Part shown: positions 13,030-18,651 of the stretch, piece after piece | Numbering within the stretch: position 1 is the first letter of the stretch | Layout of the letters: each line of letters begins with the position of its first letter | Origin: Omnitrophica bacterium RIFCSPLOWO2_01_FULL_45_10 | GTDB lineage: Bacteria > Omnitrophota > Gorgyraeia > 2-01-FULL-45-10 | Reading direction: 5' to 3' | DNA: 18,651 bases | Assembly (NCBI GenBank): GCA_001804165.1 | Contig: MHFL01000048.1 | Location: 14,691-33,341 of the forward strand | The notes under the pieces: model-generated | What the model was told of the DNA's origin: nothing | Seen by the model: only the letters and a program-made list of their open reading frames with translations | The model's database searches: none | Translations under genes and position numbers: made by a program

Positions 13030-14154
13030 TCATCTTCTCGCGGTATTCACAAATAGGCCGGCGCCCAAGAGAAAAAATATTACATTAGGTAATGATACGC
13101 CCACGGCGGGAGTCACCGGCAATGAGACACCCGAAAAGAGACTGACTTTACCCTTTAATGAAACCGCGACCCCTACCAGAAAAAGCCCCCAATATAAAGC
13201 GAAGAATAAAAGACTTATGCCAAAACCTATCGACTTTTCGCTTCTATGCGCCTTTATCCCCAACGGTATCCCCATTAATACCAAAATGAAACATGCTATA
13301 GCCATATTTATCTTCTTATATATCTCGACATACAGCTGTGTTGGGTCAATTTTCTGTGATAGAAAATTGGATATTTCCTGATTCAACTCGTTTATTGTCA
13401 TCTCGCGCGTCTTCTTCTGAATCTTCTCTTTATTGAATATCTTGGAGAGGTCCAGAGTCATATAATAGGTCATAAAATTTAATTTATAAAAACTCTCGGC
13501 ATCCGTTGGCGACGGCTCCTCGCTTGTCCCATTGAATAATCTCAACTCGATCGTATTCTTCTCCGGAATCGAATTTATCTCGCCGGACTCGGCTACAATT
13601 GTGCGCGTTGGTTTTCCTTCCTGGGGCTGATAGATCCTTATATTTTTCAGTTTATTGCCCTTTATCTCATAAATGAATATGACGTAATTTTCGAATCCCC
13701 TTATGAACGTCCCCTCTTCCAGATAAGCCGTCGGCCTTCTGATGCCTATCTCCTTTACGACCTTTCTCGATAGATAAGAGGCATTCGGCGATATCTGGTC
13801 ATTAATAAAAAATGAGGCGAAAGAGAATATTACTCCAACCATCAATATCGGAAAGGCGACGCGGTATAAACTTATCCCGTTTGCCTTCATCGCGGTCAGT
13901 TCTCCGTCGCTCGAGAGCCGGCCGAACGTCAGAATCACCGCCGTGAGCGCCGCAACCGGCAGTGTGAAACTCAAGAGCCATGGCACAAGAAATAAAAATA
14001 ATTTTAATACGGAGAGTATGTCGACGCCTTTATTTATGACAAGGTCGGCGAGCTTTATGATGTTCCCGACTAAGAGGATAAAGGTGAAGACAACTATGGA
14101 GAGAAGAAAGGCATGTGAAAATTCCTTCAGTATATAATCTCTTAATATGCGCAT
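13030..14154 (-). CDS. LptF/LptG-family permease (YjgP/YjgQ)
   Basis: 374 residues. The N-terminal MRILRDYILKEFSHAFLLSIVVFTFILLVG is typical of the family (two halves: MRILRDYILKEF and the helix after it). Three helices before about residue 120 carry LPWLLSFTLPVAALTAVILTFGRLSSDGE-type phrases, including FGRLSSDGELTAMKANG (77-93), the conserved cytoplasmic signature. A beta-jellyroll-like periplasmic domain (about 140-270) follows, then three C-terminal helices with MGIPLGIKAHRS. With LptB ATPase and LptC/LptA it extracts LPS from the inner membrane. The partner genes are not in this window, so LptF and LptG cannot be told apart. It starts 8 nt after the metallophosphoesterase stop. Confidence 0.9.
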   Translation of the reverse strand: MRILRDYILKEFSHAFLLSIVVFTFILLVGNIIKLADLVINKGVDILSVLKLFLFLVPWLLSFTLPVAALTAVILTFGRLSSDGELTAMKANGISLYRVAFPILMVGVIFSFASFFINDQISPNASYLSRKVVKEIGIRRPTAYLEEGTFIRGFENYVIFIYEIKGNKLKNIRIYQPQEGKPTRTIVAESGEINSIPEKNTIELRLFNGTSEEPSPTDAESFYKLNFMTYYMTLDLSKIFNKEKIQKKTREMTINELNQEISNFLSQKIDPTQLYVEIYKKINMAIACFILVLMGIPLGIKAHRSEKSIGFGISLLFFALYWGLFLVGVAVSLKGKVSLFSGVSLPVTPAVGVSLPNVIFFLLGAGLFVNTARR

Positions 14155-14162
14155 ACTTAGTA

Positions 14163-15101
14163 TTAAAAAATTGCATCCTTAATGAGATAGAAGGCGTCCT
14201 TCCACATATAGTATATTAAATATTCCCACAAAGGAGGAGATACTTTTCGCGCCTCATAATCTACGTAATCGCCGTAGACCCTAACCACGAGATAATGTAA
14301 AAAGCCTCCGTCTCTCTTGGGTATCTGAGTTATCATCCCGCCGCCTCCGGACGTTATGTATTTAACGCCGCCGAAAACGGACTCTTTGAACATGTGCTCG
14401 TGGCCGCAAAATACTATATCGACTTTATATCTCTCACACAACTTCATGAAGCGATAGGACCATGGGCTTAACTCCGGCCTATACCACGATTGCTGATACG
14501 GTGACATAGGCGATTTATGCGCGATGATGAATCTGTGTTTATAGGCTAGCGACTTTTTTAACTCTTCCTCTATAGCGGAAAAACATTCTTCACTGATATC
14601 GCCTGCCGCGTTATCTATTATTATAAAATACGAACCGCGGTTAGCGAATGAGAGCTCCTTAGCGCCTATATATTTTTTAAAATATTTTGTTGTTTCTCCC
14701 TTATCGTCATCATCATCGTGGTTTCCCATCGCGGTCAAGATAGGCCATTTTATGAGGGACCTTGTCTTATTGTATATGCGATGTTCCCATTCGGAACCCC
14801 TGAAGGTCGCGTCGCCCGCTACTACTACGAAATCTATCGGTAGTTTCTTGAACCTGTCCTCTCTGTCGATCTGCCGAATCAGTTTCAATGTGGCGCTGTC
14901 ATTGAACATGAAACCTGAGTGACAATCGCCGAATACTATAAATCCGAAATAATCGCCCTTATTGTGACTTAATTTTTCAGCTGTCTTTTCGTTCATATAC
15001 GGCGCAGGCTCCTTCATAAAATAGAGCGTCACGACAGGAACCAGCGAGTATATAACCGCTGCCGATATAATAAGCAAAAATATTTTTTTAAATCGTTTCA
15101 T
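14163..15101 (-). CDS. Membrane-anchored calcineurin-like metallophosphoesterase
   Basis: 312 residues. An N-terminal hydrophobic segment (IFLLIISAAVIYSLVPVVTLYF, residues 7-28, given as one helix) probably anchors it in the inner membrane. All dinuclear-metal motifs are present: FGDCHS (D59, H61), VVAGDAT (D97), MGNHD (N127, H128), IAHKSP (H195) and FCGHEHMF (H234, H236). Asp-rich DDDDD follows the GNHD motif. The substrate is unknown. Location outside the cytoplasm and co-transcription with an LptF/G-like permease suggest an envelope phosphoester, but that is inference. No clear Shine-Dalgarno precedes the ATG. An extended -10 promoter lies about 55 nt upstream, making it the first gene of the block down to trxB. 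Confidence 0.88.
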   Translation of the reverse strand: MKRFKKIFLLIISAAVIYSLVPVVTLYFMKEPAPYMNEKTAEKLSHNKGDYFGFIVFGDCHSGFMFNDSATLKLIRQIDREDRFKKLPIDFVVVAGDATFRGSEWEHRIYNKTRSLIKWPILTAMGNHDDDDDKGETTKYFKKYIGAKELSFANRGSYFIIIDNAAGDISEECFSAIEEELKKSLAYKHRFIIAHKSPMSPYQQSWYRPELSPWSYRFMKLCERYKVDIVFCGHEHMFKESVFGGVKYITSGGGGMITQIPKRDGGFLHYLVVRVYGDYVDYEARKVSPPLWEYLIYYMWKDAFYLIKDAIF

Positions 15102-15152
15102 ATGCGTTATTCATTGTATCCTTACAGTCTCGTTTTTTCAAGCCTTTGTTCT

Positions 15153-15161
15153 ATTATACCA
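15153..15161 (-). promoter_or_regulatory. Extended -10 promoter of the metallophosphoesterase operon
   Basis: The minus strand reads TGGTATAAT (15161-15153), an extended -10 that needs only a weak -35. Transcription would start near 15146, leaving a leader of about 45 nt before ATG 15101. Confidence 0.55.
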
Positions 15162-15175
15162 AAACCTGCAAACGT

Positions 15176-16219
15176 TTACGACCGGTCTCTATTAATGACA
15201 TGGATCATCTCGCAGAGCCTGCCGTAGTTACACATATTAAAGTTCATCACGATCCGGGGCAAGTTAAGGCATTCTCTTTCCTCAATCTCTTTATTCGTCG
15301 GAGGCGAGCGCCTGATCTTGCCGCTTGCCAAAATGTCCTTAAACTCTTTATTAATAAGCCGCATTGTCTTCTCTGAGATTTCTTTATTCAATCTCATCAC
15401 GGTCAGGCCAGAAACGTATCTTATAGAGTTATATACCCGATAAAAATCCTCTATAAATTTTATTGCCTCATCGGCAGTTTCCGCAATATGAAAAAGGTTA
15501 AGGTCCTCTTTTGCGATAAAGCTATTTTTAAGCAGGTGCTCGGTTACATAGCGTTTCCACGCATCCCAATATGCCGAGCCCTTGGGCTCCATCAAAACTA
15601 TTGGCCTGGGTTTGGATTTGCCGGTTTGGATCAGGGTGAGCATTTCAAACCCCTCATCATGCGTGCCGAATCCTCCGGGAAAAAGAGCGGTGGCATCGGT
15701 CTCTTTAACAAAGATCAACTTTCTGATAAAAAAATATTTAAAGTTTATTATTTTGTCTTTTTCATCTATATACGGATTTGGCTTTTGTTCAAATGGAAGC
15801 CTGATATTTAACGCAAATTCCTTTCCTGCTTCCGCGCCTTTATTGCCGGCCTCCATGACCCCCGAACCGCCTCCCGTTACGATCATATAACCTTTTTGAG
15901 TCAGCTTTTTTGTGAATTCCTCCGCCATTTTGTATTCCGCTGATGTTTTTTTCGACCTCGCCGAACCAAAAATTATAACCTTTTTGACATCTCTATAAGG
16001 AGCGAATATTCTAAAAGAATGCCGTAATTCTTTAAGCGCATTATTGACAAGTTTGAGATCTCCCTTATCGTTTGATTCCCGCCCTAACTTAACGGCGGTC
16101 GTGAGAATTTCACGCAACAAACGTTCGTTTTCAGGAGAACTGATTTTCTTGGCAAGTTCGCTTATCGCGCTATCTATGGCTTCATCGCCAATTTCGTACT
16201 CTTTCGATATCTTTCTCAT
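15176..16219 (-). CDS. LOG-family Rossmann-fold protein (lysine decarboxylase-like)
   Basis: 347 residues, longer than the usual 180-200-residue LOG enzymes because of an extra N-terminal helical segment (about 1-75) and a C-terminal tail (about 270-347). Core motifs are intact: IIFGSARS (82-89), TGGGSGVMEAGNKGA (115-129) and PGGFGTHDE (181-189), the nucleotide-monophosphate binding/catalytic 'PGGxGTxxE'. Small LOG proteins cleave cytokinin- or nucleoside-5'-monophosphates to the base plus ribose phosphate, and larger homologues such as PpnN are nucleosidases. The exact activity is not predictable here. The old 'lysine decarboxylase' label is a misannotation. Start ATG 16219 has AAGGG 7 nt upstream. 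It lies 100 nt behind tRNA-Ser. Confidence 0.87.
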   Translation of the reverse strand: MRKISKEYEIGDEAIDSAISELAKKISSPENERLLREILTTAVKLGRESNDKGDLKLVNNALKELRHSFRIFAPYRDVKKVIIFGSARSKKTSAEYKMAEEFTKKLTQKGYMIVTGGGSGVMEAGNKGAEAGKEFALNIRLPFEQKPNPYIDEKDKIINFKYFFIRKLIFVKETDATALFPGGFGTHDEGFEMLTLIQTGKSKPRPIVLMEPKGSAYWDAWKRYVTEHLLKNSFIAKEDLNLFHIAETADEAIKFIEDFYRVYNSIRYVSGLTVMRLNKEISEKTMRLINKEFKDILASGKIRRSPPTNKEIEERECLNLPRIVMNFNMCNYGRLCEMIHVINRDRS

Positions 16220-16280
16220 GCTTCGCCCTTTTTAGATTGACCTGTGCCCATGCAAACAATTTGACATAATTTTCATAAGT

Positions 16281-16310
16281 AAGCGTTCCCGATTGAATCC
16301 GAGAACGCTT
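16281..16310. terminator. Hairpin behind tRNA-Ser
   Basis: Perfect 8-nt arms AAGCGTTC and GAACGCTT, with one C/A mismatch and a CG/CG extension inside. It sits 10 nt behind the tRNA-Ser 3' end on the minus strand and probably ends the tRNA-Arg/tadA/tRNA-Ser transcript, though the U-tract is weak. Confidence 0.4.
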
Positions 16311-16319
16311 AAAATACGA

Positions 16320-16413
16320 TGGCGGAGAGGGAGGGATTCGAACCCTCGAAGGAGGCTATTGCCCCCTTAACGGGTTAGCAACCCGCCGCATTCGGCCTCT
16401 ATGCAACCTCTCC
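16320..16413 (-). tRNA. tRNA-Ser (anticodon GCT)
   Basis: 94 nt including CCA. The acceptor is GGAGAGG/CCTCTCC. The anticodon arm GCGGG-TTGCTAA-CCCGT places GCT at 16379-16377. The long variable arm (AGGGGGCAATAGCCTCCTT) marks a class II tRNA. The T arm GAGGG-TTCGAAT-CCCTC is standard. Confidence 0.96.
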
Positions 16414-16436
16414 TATTTTGCGTCAGCGAAGGATCT

Positions 16437-16889
16437 CTATTCAGCGCGTTTCTTCTTAAAAAATTCCTTCAAAAGGCTTGCGCAATCTTCTTTAAGGATA
16501 CCTTTTGCGATTGATATCTTGTGGTTGAGATTGATCTTATTTATATCAACCTTGGAACCGAAAGCGCCCGTTTTAGGATCGCTTGTCCCATAAACCAGCC
16601 GCTTTACCCGCGCTAAGACAAGCGCACCGGCGCACATCGCGCAGGGCTCAATTGTAACATACATCGTCGTGTTGAGCAACCGCTCGTTCCTCAAATACGA
16701 GGCGGCCTGGGTGATCGCTATCATCTCGGCGTGCGCTGTCGGGTCCTTCAATAATTTTATCTGATTGTGAGCTCTCGCTATTACCTTTCCTTTATGAACG
16801 ATGACCGCGCCAACAGGGACATCGTCTTCCTCGAAGGCCTTTTTTGCCTCTTTCAGCGCCTCTTGCATATAAAGATGATCTATTTTCAT
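16437..16889 (-). CDS. tadA: tRNA-specific adenosine deaminase
   Basis: 150 residues. The zinc-binding deaminase motifs are complete: H53-A-E55 (TAHAEM, with the catalytic Glu) and P82-C83-A-M-C86 (EPCAMCAGA). VPVGAVIV (24-31) is the preceding beta strand. TadA converts A34 of tRNA-Arg(ACG) to inosine, allowing it to read CGU, CGC and CGA. The gene lies 29 nt behind tRNA-Arg(ACG), its only bacterial tRNA substrate, and 23 nt before tRNA-Ser(GCT), so all three are likely on one transcript. No strong Shine-Dalgarno precedes ATG 16889. The N-terminal length suits TadA. Confidence 0.95.
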   Translation of the reverse strand: MKIDHLYMQEALKEAKKAFEEDDVPVGAVIVHKGKVIARAHNQIKLLKDPTAHAEMIAITQAASYLRNERLLNTTMYVTIEPCAMCAGALVLARVKRLVYGTSDPKTGAFGSKVDINKINLNHKISIAKGILKEDCASLLKEFFKKKRAE

Positions 16890-16918
16890 TCGAGTATCTA
16901 TGTAATTTGATGAAAAAC

Positions 16919-16995
16919 TGGCGTGCCCGGCGTGATTCGAACACGCGACACCCTGGTTCGTAGCCAGGTACTCTATCCAGCTGAGTTACGGGCAC
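16919..16995 (-). tRNA. tRNA-Arg (anticodon ACG)
   Basis: 77 nt including CCA. The acceptor is GTGCCCG/CGGGCAC. The anticodon arm CCTGG-CTACGAA-CCAGG places ACG at 16961-16959, and A34 is the site edited to inosine by TadA. The T arm is GCGTG-TTCGAAT-CACGC. It is directly upstream of tadA. Confidence 0.96.
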
Positions 16996-17024
16996 GCGTA
17001 TATCTGCTGCAAACTGTTTGGTTC

Positions 17025-17097
17025 TCCGCCTAAACCCGACATTAAACTATTCATGGCGGATCCGCCATGTGTTGTTTTTCTGTGTAGTGTAGGCGGA
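17025..17097. repeat. Small palindromic element with 8-nt terminal inverted repeats
   Basis: Inverted TCCGCCTA (17025-17032) and TAGGCGGA (17090-17097) bound a 73-nt segment carrying a perfect 18-nt palindrome CATGGCGGATCCGCCATG at 17052-17069. GGCGGA/TCCGCC recurs at both ends and in the centre. It abuts the broken tRNA 5' half and looks like a MITE-type insertion. Confidence 0.5.
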
Positions 17098-17127
17098 AGA
17101 TACTCTATCCAACTGAGCTACAGGCGC
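17089..17127 (-). pseudogene. tRNA remnant: 5' half only, broken in the anticodon loop
   Basis: The minus strand reads GCGCCTG TA GCTC AGTTGGATA GAGT A TCTTC, a normal acceptor 5' strand, D arm and half of an anticodon stem. It then continues CGCCTAC instead of a 7-nt loop with U33. No matching 3' half (…CAGGCGC-N-CCA) is found downstream. If CCT holds positions 34-36 it was tRNA-Arg(CCT), but that is a guess. Confidence 0.65.
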
Positions 17128-17149
17128 GACGCTTCGGCCTCACTGCGGC

Positions 17150-17470
17150 CTATTTTACTATGCTCCCGACTTTAACATCCCTATCCGGCGTGATTATGGA
17201 TATCCCCTTATCGTCGGAGGCGGCCAAAAGCATACCCTGGCTCTCCACGCCGCGCAAGATAGCCGGTTCAATATTGTCTATTAGAACGATAGAGCGGCCT
17301 ATCAAGTCCTCTTTTTTATAAAAATTCCTGATGCCGGCAACGATCTGCTTCGTCTTATCTCCTAAATCGACGAGCACGACGTAGAGTTTTTCCGCGTTAG
17401 GATGGTCTTTCACCTCTTTAATCTTTGCTATCTTTATATCGAGTTTCTTAAATTCTTCGAAAGTTATCAT
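17150..17470 (-). CDS. Stand-alone tRNA-binding protein, MetG C-terminal/EMAP-II-like
   Basis: 106 residues, the size of one OB-fold tRNA-binding domain. Diagnostic phrases are FKKLDIKIAKIKEVKDHPNAEKLYVV (two parts: FKKLDIKIAKI, DHPNAEKLYVV), KQIVAGIRNFY, GVESQGMLLAAS and the terminal GSIVK. These correspond to the C-terminal domain of MetG and to the Arc1p/CsaA family. In many bacteria the domain is fused to methionyl-tRNA synthetase, where it aids tRNA capture and dimerisation. Here it is separate, and no catalytic MetG is in view. It could assist MetG in trans or act as a CsaA-like chaperone. It follows the ZIP transporter gene by 31 nt. GAGG lies 10 nt before ATG. Confidence 0.85.
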   Translation of the reverse strand: MITFEEFKKLDIKIAKIKEVKDHPNAEKLYVVLVDLGDKTKQIVAGIRNFYKKEDLIGRSIVLIDNIEPAILRGVESQGMLLAASDDKGISIITPDRDVKVGSIVK

Positions 17471-17501
17471 TTCTATATGTCCTCACCTTAAATCCATATC
17501 A

Positions 17502-18242
17502 TCACCCCTGGATTAATTTAAGCCAAAACATAAGCAGAATTCCGGCTATGAAGGATAATACGGAAAATGTCGCGTTCTTCACGGCCAATTGCTTATGTAT
17601 TTCCGGGATCAGGTCGCAGGAAGCAATATAGATAAATCCGCCTGCCGCGATAGGCAATAAAAGCCCCGTGAAAAACCGAACGTGCTGAGCGAAATAATAC
17701 CCTAACAACGTGCCAAAGATGGCTGTCGTAGCCGATAGGAAATTATAAAAGAGGGCCTTCGACCTCGAAAATCCGCCGTAAAGGAGAATACCAAAATCTC
17801 CCAACTCCTGCGGGATCTCGTGTAAGATTACCGCGGTGGTTGCTACAAGGCCTAATTTAATATCGATAACAAAACTTGTGCCTATGATGATGCCGTCGAT
17901 AAAATTGTGGATTCCGTCGCCGAATAAATTCAGATAAGTGAAGATATGGATATCGCATACTCCCTTATGACAATGACGCCAATGAAGAAATCTCTCAAGG
18001 GCGAAGAACGATACGAATCCCAGGACAGTATAGATGAATACCAGATTTATTTCTTTAACGTGCTCTATCGCTTCAGGCAGAAGATGCAGGAACGCCCCGC
18101 CTATCAAACCGCCCGCGCCAAAAGAGACCAATAAAATAAGAATCTTGCTCAGGAGTTTTTCGTTGAAGAGTAAAGTAAAGATGCCTATGAGTGAAATGAT
18201 GCTGACGATTACGCTAGCGGCTAATGCCCAGACTAGATTCAT
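17502..18242 (-). CDS. ZIP-family divalent metal transporter
   Basis: 246 residues with eight predicted membrane helices and a short His/Cys-rich loop (HWRHCHKGVCDIH, about 87-99) between the third and fourth. The two transport-site motifs are present: HNFIDG (112-117) in helix 4 and HEIPQELGD (141-149) in helix 5. H53 in FLHLLPEA in helix 2 also fits. ZIP proteins move zinc or iron/manganese into the cytoplasm. The metal cannot be told from sequence, though HNFIDG/HEIPQE suits the GufA/zinc-like branch. No Fur or Zur box is evident. AGGTTGA upstream of ATG 18242 is a moderate Shine-Dalgarno. Confidence 0.9.
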   Translation of the reverse strand: MNLVWALAASVIVSIISLIGIFTLLFNEKLLSKILILLVSFGAGGLIGGAFLHLLPEAIEHVKEINLVFIYTVLGFVSFFALERFLHWRHCHKGVCDIHIFTYLNLFGDGIHNFIDGIIIGTSFVIDIKLGLVATTAVILHEIPQELGDFGILLYGGFSRSKALFYNFLSATTAIFGTLLGYYFAQHVRFFTGLLLPIAAGGFIYIASCDLIPEIHKQLAVKNATFSVLSFIAGILLMFWLKLIQG

Positions 18243-18298
18243 GATTCAACCTGAATATGCCAATTCCTAAATTTTCTCTGTAAAATTTATGAATGGCC

Positions 18299-18330
18299 AT
18301 TCTGGAATTTGATGAAACAAATTCCAGAAT
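18299..18330. terminator. Perfect 13-bp hairpin between PlsC-like and ZIP genes
   Basis: Arms ATTCTGGAATTTG and CAAATTCCAGAAT with a 6-nt loop, 5 nt behind the acyltransferase stop. There is no clear U-tract on the minus strand, so it is a probable but unproven terminator. Confidence 0.45.
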
Positions 18331-18335
18331 TATTC

Positions 18336-18651
18336 CTAAATTTTTAATTTTGCCTGGGCCTCGGTCTTGAGCCGGGCAAATTCATTTTCTTTGAACTGAG
18401 AGGTATCTATCTCCGGAAGCACGCGCAATGTGCAATCTACCCTTCTTGAAAAGATCCAACTGCCTTTAGGGATCGCGTCCCTTGTGCCGTCAAGTATTAT
18501 AGGCAGTATTGGTTTCTTTTCTTTAAGGGCCAATTTAAACGCCCCGTTTTGGAACTCCCGCATTTCATTCGTTTCACTGCGTGTCCCTTCAGGAAAGAAC
18601 AGGACCGACATGCCGTTCCTAAGCCAACGGCTCGCTGACCTATATACGTTT
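18336..18651 (-). CDS. PlsC-like 1-acylglycerol-3-phosphate O-acyltransferase, C-terminal part
   Basis: The frame is open to the window edge (NVYRSASRWLRNG before the first in-window Met), so the gene starts outside. SVLFFPEGTRS is motif III of the PlsC/LPLAT superfamily, and KKPILPIILDGT is motif IV. The N-terminal HX4D motif is not in view. The enzyme acylates lysophosphatidic acid to phosphatidic acid at the inner membrane. A specialised lyso-lipid acyltransferase is possible. Confidence 0.88.
   Translation of the reverse strand, partial: NVYRSASRWLRNGMSVLFFPEGTRSETNEMREFQNGAFKLALKEKKPILPIILDGTRDAIPKGSWIFSRRVDCTLRVLPEIDTSQFKENEFARLKTEAQAKLKI

Noticed and set aside
12719..13381. Plus-strand frame of 220 codons
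   Set aside because: Lies across trxB and the LptF/G-like gene, both of which have complete motifs on the minus strand. The product has no recognisable feature.
16792..16995. Minus-strand frame of 67 codons over tRNA-Arg
   Set aside because: Translation of the tRNA and of the start of tadA in the wrong frame (contains the typical tRNA read-through peptide LDRVPGYEPGCRVFESRRA).
17025..17127. Intron-containing tRNA
   Set aside because: CCGCCTA/TAGGCGG could mimic an intron bulge, but no T arm or 3' acceptor strand complementary to GCGCCTG is present on the far side.
1..18651. CRISPR array, transposase or phage module
   Set aside because: No regularly spaced direct repeats and no transposase, integrase or phage protein motifs found. 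All repeats seen are palindromes, tandem 8-mers or coding linkers.

Overview
The window reads like a chromosomal stretch of a Gram-negative, uncultured-lineage bacterium. My best guess is Candidatus Omnitrophota (Omnitrophica). This rests on an outer-membrane toolkit (usher-like protein, LptF/G-type permease), several secreted proteins, and a very large secreted multidomain protein that opens with an HIQDAHCN-type domain and whose domains are separated by Ala-Ser-Gly linkers. The assignment is inference and no marker gene proves it. Every credible gene, including three tRNAs, lies on the minus strand, so transcription runs from high to low coordinates.

Layout in direction of transcription: the window opens (18651-17150) with the end of a PlsC-like acyltransferase, a ZIP metal transporter and a stand-alone MetG-C-type tRNA-binding protein. 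Next comes a tRNA/translation block (17127-16320): a broken tRNA 5' half interrupted by a small palindromic element, tRNA-Arg(ACG), tadA (whose enzyme edits exactly that tRNA) and tRNA-Ser(GCT). A LOG-family protein follows. An extended -10 promoter then precedes a metallophosphoesterase, an LptF/LptG-type permease and thioredoxin reductase (15101-12065), closely spaced and probably one operon, with tRNA-Phe behind them. A Nudix ADP-sugar pyrophosphatase, possibly made from a leaderless mRNA, and an RlmI-like rRNA methyltransferase follow.

The region 9810-3212 is one likely operon with a good sigma-70-type promoter. It holds a 5.2-kb gene for a secreted protein of about 1742 residues (TraB/ChaN-like domain, GH130-like propeller, helical region with a PD-(D/E)xK-like fold, unknown C-terminal domain), a VanZ-like membrane protein and an RNase Z-like metallo-beta-lactamase protein. 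The far end (2729-1) is a small chaperone-usher-like pilus locus: secreted subunit, PapD-like chaperone and usher-like protein cut by the window edge.

The non-coding DNA is unusually structured. Three extragenic palindromes sharing a CTTAAG centre sit at the 3' ends of three genes, two of them abutting TTATCCACA nonamers that symmetrically flank the methyltransferase gene. One palindrome separates the MBL gene from a decayed duplicate of its own 3' end. The pilin gene is flanked by a 29-nt imperfect inverted repeat, and the chaperone leader carries five G-tracts, the last of which is its Shine-Dalgarno sequence. The giant gene carries a 21-nt exact repeat in its linkers and four 8-nt tandem units near its 5' end that could shift frame. 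No CRISPR array, transposase gene or prophage gene is visible.
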